A program made the translations under genes and the position numbers. Below are positions 45,478 to 56,640 of a stretch of 64,000 bases of DNA, piece by piece; the first letter of the stretch is position 1, and each line of letters starts with the position of its first letter. The notes under the pieces are model-generated. The model searched no databases and was not told where the DNA came from. It was given only the letters and a program-made list of their open reading frames with translations. Origin of the DNA: Euglena gracilis (Eukaryota > Euglenida > Euglenophyceae > Euglenales). The DNA lies in assembly GCA_039621445.1 (NCBI GenBank), contig CP154956.1, positions 65,240,257-65,304,256 on the forward strand, read 5' to 3'.

Positions 45478-47195
45478 TGCCCAAAGCTCTTCTCAAGGGC
45501 TGTTAATGAATTGTGGCAGAATTCTGAACTGCAAAAACAACTGGATGGATTTTTCCAGCACCGTGGGGCTATTGCAAAATTTGAAATATTTGTGTTTGGG
45601 TCATTTGGGGTTTGGGGTTTGGGGTTTGGGGGGGGTGAACCCAGAAGACCAGAAGAGGGAGGGGGTGCGCCACGGCTCTTCATTGAAAACCCGCCTTCCT
45701 GCCCCTAAAAATTGCCTAAAAAGTAAAATTTTCACTTTTTTTGAAGAAGAAAAAGGGCAAAATTCGGCCTGCGCCATGGCAGAAGCACCTTGTGCCTTGG
45801 ACCCCCCCCAAGTTTCCAAGGAGATACAATCACCAAAATTTGCAAAATCAAGAAATTGATGACGAAAATATGTAGGAAAACATGTCGTGTGCAAAAGATC
45901 CCGAAGACACCATGCCCCACCCCATTGAAACCGTGTCTGGGGGCTCCGGCTTCACACCCGAACCGGCATCTGGGACGCCGGTTCGGGCGGGAAATTTCTG
46001 CCCGAACCGGCGTCCCAGACGACGGTTCGGGCATGAAGCCGGCGTCTGGGGGACCAAAACAAAAAGTGCCAGAAAGTGTCCAAAAGAGTTTGTGGACATG
46101 TGGTAACCATATTTGAGCAGTTTTTGGGGGTCTTCATCTAAAATTGGGGCTTTTTGCGCAGCAATTTCCTTTCTTCAGATTTTGGGGAGTTTCTGAAATA
46201 GAATGCCATGCGGCATGGCTGAAATCCAAGGCCATCTGCTGAAAGCCCTTTGGAGATCAGGCGGTGACTTTTGGGATTTTGGACCCCTCCCCACGTGAAG
46301 TTCACCGTTTGAAAGTTCACCAGGGGGACCCCCTCCGGGCCCCCTCTGCCTACCTCAATAGTGAACTTCACCGGTGAAGTTCACCACAAAAGCACTTTTT
46401 GGCCAAAAATGGCCAAAAATGACATTTTGGGCAAGTTTTCGGAAATTTCGATAAAATTCCAGGAACCATCAACCTCAAAATGACCATTTTGAGAGGAAAA
46501 AAAAGAACAAAATTTCACCCATCAAAATTCCCCCCCCAACCATCAAAACGGTGAAGTTTGCCGGTGAACTTCACCGCCGAAAATACCCCCCCCCCCGGTG
46601 AACGTTCACCGGTGAAGTTCACTGGGGGGATCCCCCGCCCCCCCCCCCCCCCCCGTGCTGCCTAACCTCCTTTAGAAGAGCTTTCGATCGATGGGCAACA
46701 TGGCAGATGAAGAGTGGAATTTCGAATTTGCAAACAGGGATTTTCAGAGCGTTGTGAAATGTGGCTGAGTTCTGAAGGTTCCAGGTGAAAGGCCTTGCGC
46801 TTTCGTTTCATATGCAATACGTAGCCTGAACTGTGGGATTTGACAAATTAATATGTCAAATTTCGGAATACACGATCGCTGAAAATAAGAGCTATGTGCA
46901 TTATGGCTGGATTCTGTGGCCATCTGCGGAAAGCCCTTGAGAAGAGCTTTCGATTGATTGGTAACATGGCTTCAGAAATGTGGAATCTGCCAATTTTGAC
47001 CGGCGGCCCATTTGGGCCCAAAGTCGCCCAAAACTGCCCCAAACATGGACGTTTGGGCGAAATTGGCCGTGATTCCTCAGCCGCCGGCTCGGGCGTGAAG
47101 CCGGAGCCCTCTAGAAAGGATTTCAAAACTGTGTCCCAAGCGCCGGTTCGGGCGTGAAGCCGGTGCCTGGGACGCCGGTTCGGGGAGAGGTACAT
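45478..47195. repeat. Composite repeat cluster, further copies
   Basis: Copies of the GAGCTTTCGATCGA module at 45478-45530 (inverted), 46217-46245, 46668-46705 and 46906-46970; of the CCGGTTCGGGCG palindrome at 45947-46052 and 47082-47190. TTTGGGG occurs three times at 45604-45625. Confidence 0.75.
46290..46645. repeat. TTCACCGGTGAA palindrome cluster with C runs
   Basis: Repeated units GTGAAGTTCACC and GGTGAACTTCACC, in direct and inverted order, bracket C and G runs at 46293-46385 and 46550-46645. Related units lie at 47605-47645. Confidence 0.8.
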
Positions 47196-47480
47196 ACCCC
47201 CCATATAAGACCCCCCCAAACCCCCCCTGGCCGGCCTTTGGCCGGCCCTTTGGCCGAGACCGACCCCCCCCATCCATATAAGACCCCCCATAACAGACCC
47301 CCCGGGATTTTGGCTCCCGAGGGGGGTTCTTACATGGGGGGGCATGGTAATGGGGGGGTGAGCATGCATCTGCTCCCATGATCCCCTTACACCTGGCGAA
47401 ACCCCCCCCCCGCCCCCCCCCCCCCCCCCGCCCCCCCCCCCCCCGGGTCGGGGCCACCTGGAGAACCGACGGATTATCAC
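47195..47480. repeat. GGCCGGCC hairpin repeat, copy 2, and C-run block
   Basis: Second copy of the 45140-45260 module with CATATAAGACCCCCC words, followed at 47401-47445 by an almost uninterrupted C tract of about 45 bases. Confidence 0.8.
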
Positions 47481-48463
47481 CATGGTCCCGGCCCGGTTCC
47501 CGAAAATTTTTTTTCAGTCGCGAGCGACTGGAGATCAGGCGGTGAACTTTGGGTTTTTCGGGCGGGCCCCCCCCCCCACCCCCCCCTCTTCATTGGAAAT
47601 ACATGGCGGTGAACTTCACCAGTGAACTTCACCGGTGAAGTTTCTCCATTGAAATTCCTTTAGGGGCGAAGCCCCCAACCCACCCCCCCCCACCCCTGCC
47701 TAACCTCCACTGGATTTCTAGTTTCCGAATCACCTGGGTTTGACCCCCAACTCCCCGCCAGGCCCGAGTTATTCACGTGCGAAGGGGTCAAACTGGGTAG
47801 GATCGGCCTGCCCCCCCCTGGATAAGCCCCCCCCCCCTTTGGACTCTGCCAGTTCGGCCAAAAAAAAATGTCAATTTTCAAAATATCTCCAAAATGAAGC
47901 CATATCAAAGGAAATGTCCGGAGACCTAATTTGAAGCCCTTGGAACGCCCCATCTACCGGTATTTAACATGTCCAGTTCAATTTAGAAGTGAACAGGGGG
48001 GGCAACCCACCCTCCCCCCCTTGTACTTGACCTCCAAAAGGTGCGACATCAGCCACTCCCCCTGTTTGTTTGCTGAGTCAACAAACCTCGTCACTTGAGG
48101 GAGATAAAGGCTGGACATCATCACAAGACATTTTCAAGGTTGATGAAACAAAAAGGGCATGACACAAAAGCCTGTAAGAAAGCAAAAGACGCACGGAGTT
48201 CGTTCATGGCTCACCCAACGGTCATGCGCTTGTGACCCCCCCCCCCAGTTGATTGTTGTCTGTTTGTTTGTGTAGGGTAGATTCAAAGAATCAATTAATC
48301 GACTAATCGTTTGTGGCCGCTGATTAATTGAATCGTTCGGTGGGGGGGATTGATCGGTCCACAAAATCAGGTGGACAACATTTCAATACGTGATGAACCA
48401 AGACCAATACCATGGACTAACAAATTCCAAGGCTATGATAAAAAATGTTCTAATCACGTAACC

Positions 48464-48535
48464 ATACATGTAGCTCAGTGGTAGAGCGCGCACTTCATAA
48501 ATGCGAGGTTGTGGGTTCGATTGCCACCATGTATG
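48464..48535 (+). tRNA. tRNA-Met(CAT)-like gene, imperfect
   Basis: Folds as a cloverleaf: acceptor ATACATG/CATGTAT (7 perfect pairs), T8 A9, D stem GCTC/GAGC with loop AGTGGTA, anticodon stem CGCAC/ATGCG with loop TTCATAA (anticodon CAT at 48496-48498), variable AGGTT, T stem GTGGG/GCCAC with loop TTCGATT. Both Pol III boxes are present (A box TAGCTCAGTGGT; B box GGTTCGATTGC). Two mismatches spoil it: C-A next to the anticodon loop and G-G closing the T loop. It is therefore either a diverged tRNA or a tRNA pseudogene/SINE head. No intron; no CCA encoded. Confidence 0.6.
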
Positions 48536-48591
48536 CACTTTATCACTGAATTCTACACAATGTTTTTTTGCCAACAAAAATTAAACCAAAA

Positions 48592-48650
48592 AAGGCGAGG
48601 TGGGAATTGAACCCATGTCCACAGGGTGCATACCCACGGGCCTACATGCT
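48592..48650 (-). tRNA. Degenerate tRNA-like sequence
   Basis: On the minus strand the B box GGTTCAATTCC (48603-48613 on plus) is perfect and an A-box-like TAGGCCCGTGGGTA precedes it at the right distance, but neither an acceptor stem nor a normal D stem forms. A decayed tRNA or SINE-like promoter. Confidence 0.35.
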
Positions 48651-49526
48651 TGTCACAATGAATGTTCAGCATGGGGGGTCCTGGGGGGGTCTTGGGGGGC
48701 CTTGGGGGGGGGGGGGTCCCGCAATTCTTGGCAATTTTTTTGCACCACAAGATGAGGTTATTTTGAAGACCGGGGGGGGGGGTCCGGGGGGATAGCCCCC
48801 CCCCCCGTGTCAAATTTGATGGCATATTTGATGATGGTCGGTTTCAAAAAATTGCCAAAAAAACAGTTTTCTGGTGGTTTGTGGCCGAAAAAATCGTCCC
48901 CGGCAGCTTTCATTTTTCTTCCCCAGGGGGGTTTATAGGATCCGGTTTGCTTGGTCGGCCCGAGGGGAGGATTTACAAGGGGGGGTTTATAAGGGGGGTG
49001 AGGTTTAGTGGACGTCTTGACCAAAAGCCAGATGTTATATCAAGCCTTTGGCAGCGTCCTGAGCATCCTTTCTTCTCATTTGCAAGTTTGTTTCAAGAGA
49101 TATGGTATGAAAACCCAAGGTGCTGAACCTCCAGAAAAAGAGGTTTTGGGACATATCATGGCTTCAAGTGCATGGATACCCCTCACAGCTTCAGAATATC
49201 CAGCGATGGAGGATTGTCAGGGTTTGGCCACTAAATGGTCACTAAAATCTCTCCCTCTCGGCAGGGCTTTGTGCTGGAGTTCCACCCCGGTAGCGGGCGC
49301 CAAAGGCGCCCGGAACTCCACGGTCAGTGGGTCCTGTGGGTACCGCCCCCTGGTGGGTCCTGGGGGGTGTTGGGGGGGTCCTGGGGGGGTCCTGGGGGGG
49401 GGGGGGGTGTTCTGGGGGGGTCCTGGGGGGGGGGGGGGGACTGGCCATGACTCACCGGCACACCAAATTAGCATTCTCCTTTCCAAAAGCAGAAGTCGGG
49501 GATCACTGACACTTCACCAATCTGGT

Positions 49527-49551
49527 TCAGTTCAGTTCAGTTCAGTTCAGT
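49527..49551. repeat. (TTCAG)5 microsatellite
   Basis: Five tandem TTCAG units at the end of a plus open frame of no recognised function. Confidence 0.9.
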
Positions 49552-49844
49552 CCACGGGTCAAAAAACGTGTTTACAACACGATTTTTCGATTTTTGTCCA
49601 TTGTTCAATGTGGAATGAGAACAACCTTAAACCCCAAAAAAAACACCCTCCTTGGTATGCGTTGTTATGGTAAGTTTGTGGGTTTTTTGACCACATTGCA
49701 CCACCATTTCCGATCACTGTCAGGCTTGACGCGATCTGAGAACGTTGTCCAGAAATGATGGCCTAAATGGAGAGTTGCCACAATGAGCACACTACTCTGT
49801 AGCAACTGTGACTTCACCTCCTTCTGCAGCAACAGGGATGACGT

Positions 49845-50035
49845 TTACCCCCCCCCCATTTGGCTAATGGCCGGGCTCCTTCGGACCCCCAATTAGCCAA
49901 TTAGGGGGGGGGGTTACCCCGGCCAATGGCCAATATGCCTGACCGCCCCCTAATTGGCTAATGGACGGTCCAACAGGACCCCCAATTAGCCAATTCGGGG
50001 GGGGGGGGCAAATAGGGGGGGGGGTATTTGTCGGA
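49845..50035. repeat. AATTGGCTAAT word + C/G run inverted cluster
   Basis: CCCCCATTTGGCTAATGG, CCCCCAATTAGCCAATTAGG, CTAATTGGCTAATGG and CCCAATTAGCCAATTCGG alternate with C and G runs of 7-11, forming nested inverted pairs. Confidence 0.8.
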
Positions 50036-50189
50036 AACCGGGTTCTGAGGTATTTACTGCCGAAAAACAAAAAAAAATGTGCAGATTACGGTTGATATGG
50101 AATCGCGAGTTGCTACCTTCGTGACCCCCGTCCCCGTGACCCCCCGTGACCCCCCCCCCCCGATGCTAAGTTTGGGTGGCAAATGAAAA

Positions 50190-50259
50190 CAGCGAACTGG
50201 GAATTGAACCCAGAACCATCGGTTATTAACCCTGTGCTCCACCACTGAGCTATTCACCT
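50190..50259 (-). tRNA. tRNA-Ile(AAT)-like gene, imperfect
   Basis: Cloverleaf on the minus strand: acceptor AGGTGAA/TTCGCTG (6 of 7 paired counting wobble), D stem GCTC/GAGC, T stem CTGGG/CCCAG perfect with loop TTCAATT, loop TTAATAA giving anticodon AAT at 50225-50227 (complement). A box TAGCTCAGTGGT and B box GGTTCAATTCC match consensus. The anticodon stem has only two pairs next to the loop, so a functional tRNA is doubtful. Confidence 0.5.
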
Positions 50260-50407
50260 GTTATGTGGTCAAAAATATGTAGTAGTTGACGAAAGCTCTC
50301 ACACTCACAATTTTTTTGTTGTTCTTTTTGTGAACGTTGATTTTTTTGTTCCTTTGCGAAAGTATCCCACATGGACCAATTGATCATTAATTGTCTAGGA
50401 ACCCCGT

Positions 50408-50677
50408 TTAATCGCAATTCATCGTTTGACTTCCTGAAACGATTACCATGCCCCCCCCCCGAGCTGCCCCCCCCCCCCGTGCCTTCACAGCGCAAGCATT
50501 GAAGGCGTTTGCAAAGTCCAATAGCAAGACTCCCCAATCCTGAGCACCTGCTTGATGGAGGCAGCCTACAATTTGCTGAAGCCCGATGGCGACTATGGCG
50601 CATGGGCCAGAATGGCCCACCCCAGACTGACCAGGCAGACCGTTGCGGATTGTCGTTCTCACCACCTTTTGTCTCAT
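50408..50677 (-). pseudogene. Reverse transcriptase fragment (non-LTR type)
   Basis: The minus frame reads NGLPGQSGVGHSGPCAIVAI, then GLQQIVGCLHQAGAQDWG and VLLLDFANAFNAC. This is the RT segment from the Q.GVG..GG.E block to motif A, where the Asp of LLLDFANAFN is a catalytic metal ligand. After AFNAC the frame runs into a G/C-run repeat, and upstream fingers or downstream YxDD are absent, so this is a short relic. A homologous fragment lies at 62419-62513 on the same strand. Confidence 0.75.
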
Positions 50678-50924
50678 GCATAGTGGGCATTTTTTGTTTT
50701 TTTAAAAAAACAAAACAACGTGTTTTTTTTAAAAAAAAACCAGTAAAAAAACATCAAAAAAAAACAAGGAAAATTTCATTGAAAAAAACTCGTTATGAAA
50801 CGCCCAAACCATACTTCAAATCCTGCTGAGTTCAAAAAAGTGCCAAAAAATGGGAAAAAATGCAATTTTATGACTTTTTCATTTTTTTTGTGGAAAGCAG
50901 TTTCTGCCAGAATTGACCTAGAAG

Positions 50925-51173
50925 TTGCCAAAAATGATTAAAAATATGCATTCAAAAATTTTTCGTTGCAAAACCTCGGGGGACGTTTTTTTTTTGCTAT
51001 GGGCTTGTTTCCCGCCTCATCAAGCGTTGGTGGGCGCTCATTCGCATGACTGCTTGCTTTCACTTTCCGCAGGGCTTGCAGCTGCAATGATTGAGGCGGG
51101 TCTTTTGGCAGACCATTTCAATGGCGCGGTCAATGCTGGCAAAAAAGCCTGTTTAAAAAAAAAACGAGTTTAA
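50925..51173 (+). CDS. Small unassigned open frame
   Basis: Contains the protein-like segment QALVGAHSHDCLLSLSAGLA followed by AAMIEAGLLADHFNGAVNAG. It is flanked by A/T hairpin repeats. No family recognised; the opposite strand is also open in part. Confidence 0.2.
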   Translation: MPKMIKNMHSKIFRCKTSGDVFFLLWACFPPHQALVGAHSHDCLLSLSAGLAAAMIEAGLLADHFNGAVNAGKKACLKKKRV

Positions 51174-51360
51174 TATTAAAAAAAATGCCATTAAAAACAT
51201 TTTTTTTGAAAAACTTTTTTTAGGAAAATGCACTGTTTGCGCCACCGGCATCCATTGCACCCAAGGTTCCTTCGTCGCGGGCCAACTTTTGAGGACCAAG
51301 CGGCAAAACAAATCGAAAACTTAAAGACCGGTCAGTGTGAGGGTCTTGGATGAAGCGAAA

Positions 51361-51438
51361 CAGGGCTGGATAGAGGTAGAGGTAGAGGTCAAAAGACTCT
51401 ATGTCATGGACCTCTACCTCTACCTCTACCTCTTTGTC
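51361..51438. repeat. CAGGGCTGGAT + (GAGGTA) palindrome, left copy
   Basis: CAGGGCTGGATAGAGGTAGA continues with GAGGTA units, then the inverted CTCTACCTCTACC. The mirror-image version ending CCAGCCCTG occurs at 57077-57154 and 60950-61027. CAGGG is a common terminus of hAT elements, and both outer flanks read AGCGAAA. Confidence 0.75.
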
Positions 51439-52599
51439 ACTCTGAAGTGGCCAAACCAAACCAAATCCAAGAAAAATCACTCAAATGGAGCAAAAATCTC
51501 ATGTGAAAAGGCATCCCTACAGTCCAAAAATGATGTTTAAGTGGCGTTTGAGGTCACTTGAGACGGGCAGTCTTAGAGGTCAGCAAAAAAATTGATCTTT
51601 GCAACCCAGAAGAATTAAGCTTCCTGAAGGTGGTTTGATGTGTTTGAAATGCCCCAGGGCACAGACGTAATTTGGTTGACAACATTTTGGATGCCGCCGG
51701 TTTGATTGCTGTTTTTGACCGGGTTTGGTTCGGTAATTGGGCCGGGGGGGGGGGGTGACCACCATCCTCCCCCTCTAAATGACTGGGTTTTGTGTCATGC
51801 TTTACGTGTTGTGATGGTGCCATGTTGCAACAGATGTTTGAGGTGTGTGGCAGCCAGGGCGGCCCTGCCAAGCGCTGCCCGGTCGGCGGCCCGGCCCCGC
51901 CTTGACCTGCCTGGCCAGGCGGCAGGGCCCGGCCCGCGGATTGGAATTTGGGTCCGGCCGACAAACATGGGTCCAAAAAGGCCGAAATCAGACCCAGGCC
52001 GAAAAAACTTCCAAAACAGCCCGTTTCAGACTTTAGCCAATTTGGCCATGCAGAGCTCTCTGTTGGGTGGGTGGCAGTTGGGTGGGAAAGCAAACAGAAA
52101 AAATATGCGCATAGATCTATTGCGCCACATATTGGACACATGGGGGGGTTCACTTCGGGAGCAAATATGTAGCCCTTGGAATGCCCTATCCAACCATGGT
52201 TTACTTTCCCCCCAACTCTTTGTGTAGCCCGAGTTACGGCCATTTTTTGGCCAATTTCACCCATTTTGTACAGTTTTGGCTTGTTTTGACTTGGCCGTTT
52301 TAGGCCTTTTTTTTTTAGGGTCATTCGCCAAACGGGGGGGGGAGGGGTGAGGGTGATCACTAATTGTTTTGATGGACCAAAAGAGGCACCTGATGTTCGT
52401 AGCAACCTGATCATGTTGGTTGCCGTAGAATATTTCTCTGAAAAGTGGGCTTGGTCAAGTCCAGTTGGGCCAAAATAGACTTGGCCAAGTCCACCTGGGT
52501 CAATGTGGACTTGACCGAGTCCACTTGGGTCAAAGTTGAATTGGCCAGGTTCACTTGGGTCGAAGTGCACTTGAAAATAACCTCATGTCTGTCTTCTCA

Positions 52600-53110
52600 T
52601 GGCTTTCAAACATTGACGTTTTTTGTTTTTTTTAAAAAACAAAAAAAAATGTTTTTTTGAAAAAGAAAAAATTGACCTTTTTCCTTGCGAAATCGCCAGG
52701 GGGGGCACGGGGGGGGGGGGGTCACGGGGGAACACCACATTTTCGGTGGCTAAATTAGGAATCACTGAAAACGAATTTTTGGGTAAAAAAAATCCTTTTT
52801 AGGCTCCAGGAATCCCCCAACTTAAAATTTGTATTTTGACCCCAAATTAGGCATCACCATTCAAAATATTGTAAAATTTATGCCTCAAAATTATGAATCT
52901 ACCTGAATATTTTGTCAAATTAGGCATCACCGGCCAAGTTATTTTTCAGAAGAAAAAAATGGCCGAAAAGGGTCTTAGGTCGGGCCCCGGGCGGATAATT
53001 GGCTATGACGATCCTGGAGGTCGTACCGACCTAGGTCGGCCCGACCATTGGTCGGCCCGACCATGGTCGGGCCGACCTAGGTCGGGCCGACCACTGGAGG
53101 TCGGGCTGAC
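52600..53110 (+). repeat. Diverged copy of the module at 56490-56970
   Basis: Same order as in 56490-56970 and 60390-60870: A/T hairpin, GGGGGTCACGGGGG, then phrases such as TTAGGCATCACCGGCCAA and GCCGAAAAGGGTC. Here the module ends in GGTCGGGCCGACC palindromes (53030-53110). Confidence 0.75.
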
Positions 53111-53132
53111 TAGCCAATGAACCGCATTACCA

Positions 53133-53302
53133 TGCCCCCCCCCCATATTGTACCCCCCCCATAATGTACCCCCCCACGGGGTACCCCCCCACCATGGACC
53201 ATGACCTTGGCCGCCCCCCATATTGTACCCCCCCCCATAATGTACCTCCCCCCCCCAGAAAATGGCTCCCAGGGGGGGGTACAATATGGGGGGGGGGCAT
53301 GG
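53133..53302. mobile_element. Inverted-repeat element, word ATAATGTA/ATATTGTA + C run
   Basis: Left end CATG, C run, CATATTGTA, C run; right end G run, TACAATATG, G run, CATGG, a near-perfect inverted pair. The interior repeats CCATATTGTACCCCCCCCC and CCATAATGTACC. About 170 bases, non-coding, same design as 25105-25466 and 42890-43112. Confidence 0.7.
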
Positions 53303-53839
53303 TACCCCCCCCCCTTTTAAAATTTTCAAAGGAACTTTGACTATAGGTTGGTATAGGTCGGGCCGACCATGATCGGCCCGACCTGTTTGTTACCGACCAT
53401 TATGGTCGACCCGACCATTTATGGTCGGTAGAAACGACCTCCATGGTTTTCAGAAGCATAAAAACCCTTGGCCAAACCCTGCGGAACATACAGATGGGCT
53501 ATTTTACCTACCTGGGCACACAAAAGGAGTTTGTTGGGGGGCGCGGTTTGGCCATCCTTTCCTTGCACGCACAAGGGGATTTTGTTATCTTAGGCGGGGG
53601 GGTCCGGGGGGGGGGGGGCGGCAGCCCCCGCCCCCCCCCCCCCCGGAGGAGGCCGTAGGCCGACTAAGTAAGCACAAAGGGGGTCCGGGGGGCGCGTTTT
53701 TCATTTTTTTTTCATTGGGATGCTTTTTGACAGTTTCAAGGTGATTTCTATACGTGTTCAGAGCCCGCCAAATGCCTGCCCTGAAATTCGTGGTCATGAT
53801 TCACACAAGGGGTCAAAACCGCGAATTTGTGAAATTCGG

Positions 53840-54002
53840 ACCCAAAAAAACGGCGCCCTCATTGAAAACGTGCCTGAACACAGATGCCTTCACTGAAAAC
53901 GTGTCATTGCCACAAATGCCCTCACTGAAAACGTGCCTGAACACAGATGCCTTCACTGAAAACGTGTCATTGCCGCAAATGCCCTCACTGAAAACGTGTC
54001 AC
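53840..54002. repeat. CACTGAAAACGTG tandem repeat, array 1
   Basis: Units alternating between ACAGATGCCTTCACTGAAAA CGTG and CACAAATGCCCTCACTGAAAA CGTG with a period of about 31. Further arrays lie at 55885-56035, 59777-59927 and 62772-62925. It is followed at 54035-54080 by AACCGCGGTGT repeats, also present at 54924-54968 and 58818-58862. Confidence 0.9.
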
Positions 54003-55010
54003 CCCCCCCCTTTTTTCTTTTGGAGGAGCCCAGATAACCGCGGTGTAACCGCGGTGTAACTGCGGTGTAACCGCGGTGAGAACAAGAACAAGAGGGGTGT
54101 ACCCCTCGCAACCCCCGCGACCCCCACATGGAGGGTTTCCGCATCCCAGTAGGAGCCAAAAAATGGCACCTAATTAGGAATTAGCACCCAAATTAGGAAT
54201 CAAAATTGCCAAAATGTGTGATAAATTCCTAATTGGATCTATTTTTGGACACAAAAGTTCTAAAAGTAGGTCACATCTGACGTTGTGTGTGAGGTCACAC
54301 AGGTCACACGTGACCCGTCAAAACTGCCACGTCCTCCCCCCCCCCCCCACCCCCCCCCCCCCCCGCGACGTTCAGCGAGAAGGGTTAAACTGTTTGCAAG
54401 AACCTTAACCCTAACTCGACTCCTTCAAATAACCTCATAATGACCCGTTTCTGGCCTCAAGAGAACTGACTTGGCGTTTTTAGAAGCGGGTCATTTAGCA
54501 AAGGAGTAAACCCCCCAAATAACACCCCCCCCCCCCAATAGCATCCCCCAAATAACACCCCCCCCCTCTGGGGCTGATTTTGAGCGCCAAAATAACACCC
54601 CCCTGTTTTCCTTTGGTTTTCCATGTGTCAAATACCACACACACCCAAATAACACCCCCCCCCTTAGGGTGGTGACTGAAATTTCCGGCACTTGAAATTT
54701 CACCGAATTTCACGATTTTTTACTTATCTTTCCGACCACTTTTCACCAATGTCACCACCCTACCCCCCCTGGGGCCCCAGCTCATCCAAAATGAACACAC
54801 CGGGGGGTGGGGTTATTTGGGGGTTACCGTTTTTTTCGGGTGGTCTTACTTTGGGGGGATTTCCCATTTTGCCGACGCCCCCGAAACTCTGCCTCCACCA
54901 CCTTGCAAGGCACCTTGCCCACGTAACCGCGGTGTAACCGCGGTGTAACCGCGGTGATAACCGCGGTGTGGGCTCCTCCTTTTTCCCCTTTTTCCCACAG
55001 CCCTGCCAAT

Positions 55011-55428
55011 ATGGCCAAACGCACGGCAAACTTTGTGAATGGTCTTTTGCCACCACTCCCTAGGACGGAACTGTTCCTGGCTGCTCTCGCGGTATACCAG
55101 CAAGATGCCAGGATGCCGAAGGTTGACCCCCTTCATGGCACCTTGCTGGCACAGGGCAACACAAAGAAAAAGTCCGGCTCCGTGGGTGCTTGCTGCTGTT
55201 GCCAACTGTTTGGAGTTCGCCAAACTGTGTCAACATCGGCAAGCCTCTTATCCTGAGCTGGATGCTTTCTTTGTTGCCTGGACGGGATGGGGGCTGGAAC
55301 CCAGCCTGTTGTTCGATGAGGCGAGCGTCATCGAACAATGTGTGGATCAACGTGAGCAGCAGTCGAGAACTTTGTTCGTTTCAGGGAATCGTTAGGCAAC
55401 CTCTTTCATTTCAAAAATCAGGACCTGA
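55011..55428 (+). pseudogene. N-terminal part of the PHD-finger ORF, frameshifted (copy 1)
   Basis: After an acceptor-like TTTTTCCCACAG, an ATG at 55011 opens MAKRTANFVNGLLPPLPRTE and continues to GNTKKKSGSV; a +1 shift near 55180 is then needed to enter a second frame that reads ANCLEFAKLCQHRQASYPEL and SLLFDEASVIEQCVDQREQQ before a TAG at 55393-55395. Alpha-helical, no recognised domain. The composition and the linkage to a C-terminal PHD finger suggest the ORF1-type protein of a retroelement, but a host-derived pseudogene is equally possible. The same break positions occur in copy 2. Confidence 0.5.
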
Positions 55429-55551
55429 CCAGTGTTCCCTCTGTCTTTCCCACCGCCGAGCAACGTTCAGCTCCTGCGGTCAGCTCTGTTCCCTCCCCTG
55501 ACCAACCCCCTGTGCCTCGTGCTGTGTCGACTGCCTATAAAACAGGAGAAA

Positions 55552-55713
55552 TGTGGTTTTTGTGGTGTTGCCATTCCGAAAAATCCAAATTGTGTGGAGC
55601 TGAACAAAGTTGTGTGTGACGCCTGCGGTTTGGCATATCATTTTCATTGCCAAGATTTGCGGCGGCCACCAAAGTATGGCTCTTTTTTGTGTAAAGCCTG
55701 TCGTGTGCCGTGA
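55552..55713 (+). pseudogene. PHD finger (C4HC3), copy 1
   Basis: Complete zinc ligands in order: KCGFCGVAIPKNPNC region supplies C-x2-C, then CDAC, then GLAYHFHC (H and C), then FLCKAC, ending RVP and TGA at 55711-55713. Spacing fits a PHD finger, a chromatin-reader fold that usually binds histone H3 tails; PHD fingers also occur in ORF1 proteins of CR1/L2-type LINEs. The finger is intact but lies out of frame with the upstream ORF because of extra bases in this copy, so as it stands no full protein is encoded. Confidence 0.75.
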
Positions 55714-56514
55714 TTTTCGCCCCTTCCCTGTCGTTGTGCCAAGGCAACCTAGCCTTCTTGTTGTCGTCTTCTTCGTGTTGTAGAGTGCCCCCGACCCGCC
55801 TCACCCGTTGAGGACCACCCGGCCTCTCAACCGCACGCCGATTTTTCCTGATAGCGATTTTTGTTCCTTGCTGGGGGTTGCCACAGATGCCCTCACTGAA
55901 AACGTGCCTGAACACAGATGCCTTCACTGAAAACGTGTCATTGCCACAAATGCCCTCATTGAAAATGTGCCTGAACACAGATGCCTTCACTGAAAACGTG
56001 TCATTGCCACAAATGCCCTCATTGAAAACGTGTTCATGACCACAAATTTCAGGGCAGGCATTTGGCGGGCTGAACACGTTTTTAATGTGTTTCCCTCCTT
56101 TTTGAGTCAAATTTGCCGAATCAAATTTTGAGGGGGGGGGGCTTAAATTTCCAAAAAAGGGGGGGGGGGTAATGCGGTTGATTGGAAGTCGGGCCGACCT
56201 GGCGGCCCGACTTCCAATGGTCGATAGGCCATAGCCAATGGTCGGCTCGACCTAGGTCGGTCCGACCATGGTCGGTACGACCTCCGGGATCGTCACAGTC
56301 ATAGCCAATTATCCGCACGGAGCCCTTAGGTCGGGTGGGGGGGGGGGTCACGAGGGGGTATTACTTAAATGTTTTTTTTATGTGTGAAAATATTTCCAAA
56401 AAAGTGTTTTCTGGTGCAAAAAATCATGCTTTCAACCCAAAAAAATACAAAAAAATGAATGCTGCAGAGATGAAAAATGAACTTCTTTTCCCCCAAACCC
56501 TCCATGATGTTTTT

Positions 56515-56640
56515 GTTTTTTTAAAAAATAACATATTTTTAAAAAAAAACCAAAATTTTCCCCCAAACCCTCTGTGACGTTTTTTTTGTTTTTTTTAAAA
56601 AAAACATATATATTTTTTTTAAAAAAACATGTTTTTTAGT
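56515..56640. repeat. A/T hairpins (T7-8 A7-8)
   Basis: Perfect T-run/A-run palindromes of the form GTTTTTTTTAAAAAAAAC, several in a row, separated by CCCCCAAACCCTC. Similar hairpins: 50690-50745, 52617-52660, 58450-58510, 60410-60535 and 62350-62410. Confidence 0.9.

Noticed and set aside
45604-45625. Telomere-like (TTTGGGG)n
   Set aside because: Only about three units, interstitial, inside a repeat mosaic.
53840-54002. CRISPR-like array
   Set aside because: Units alternate tandemly without unique spacers, and the context is eukaryotic.
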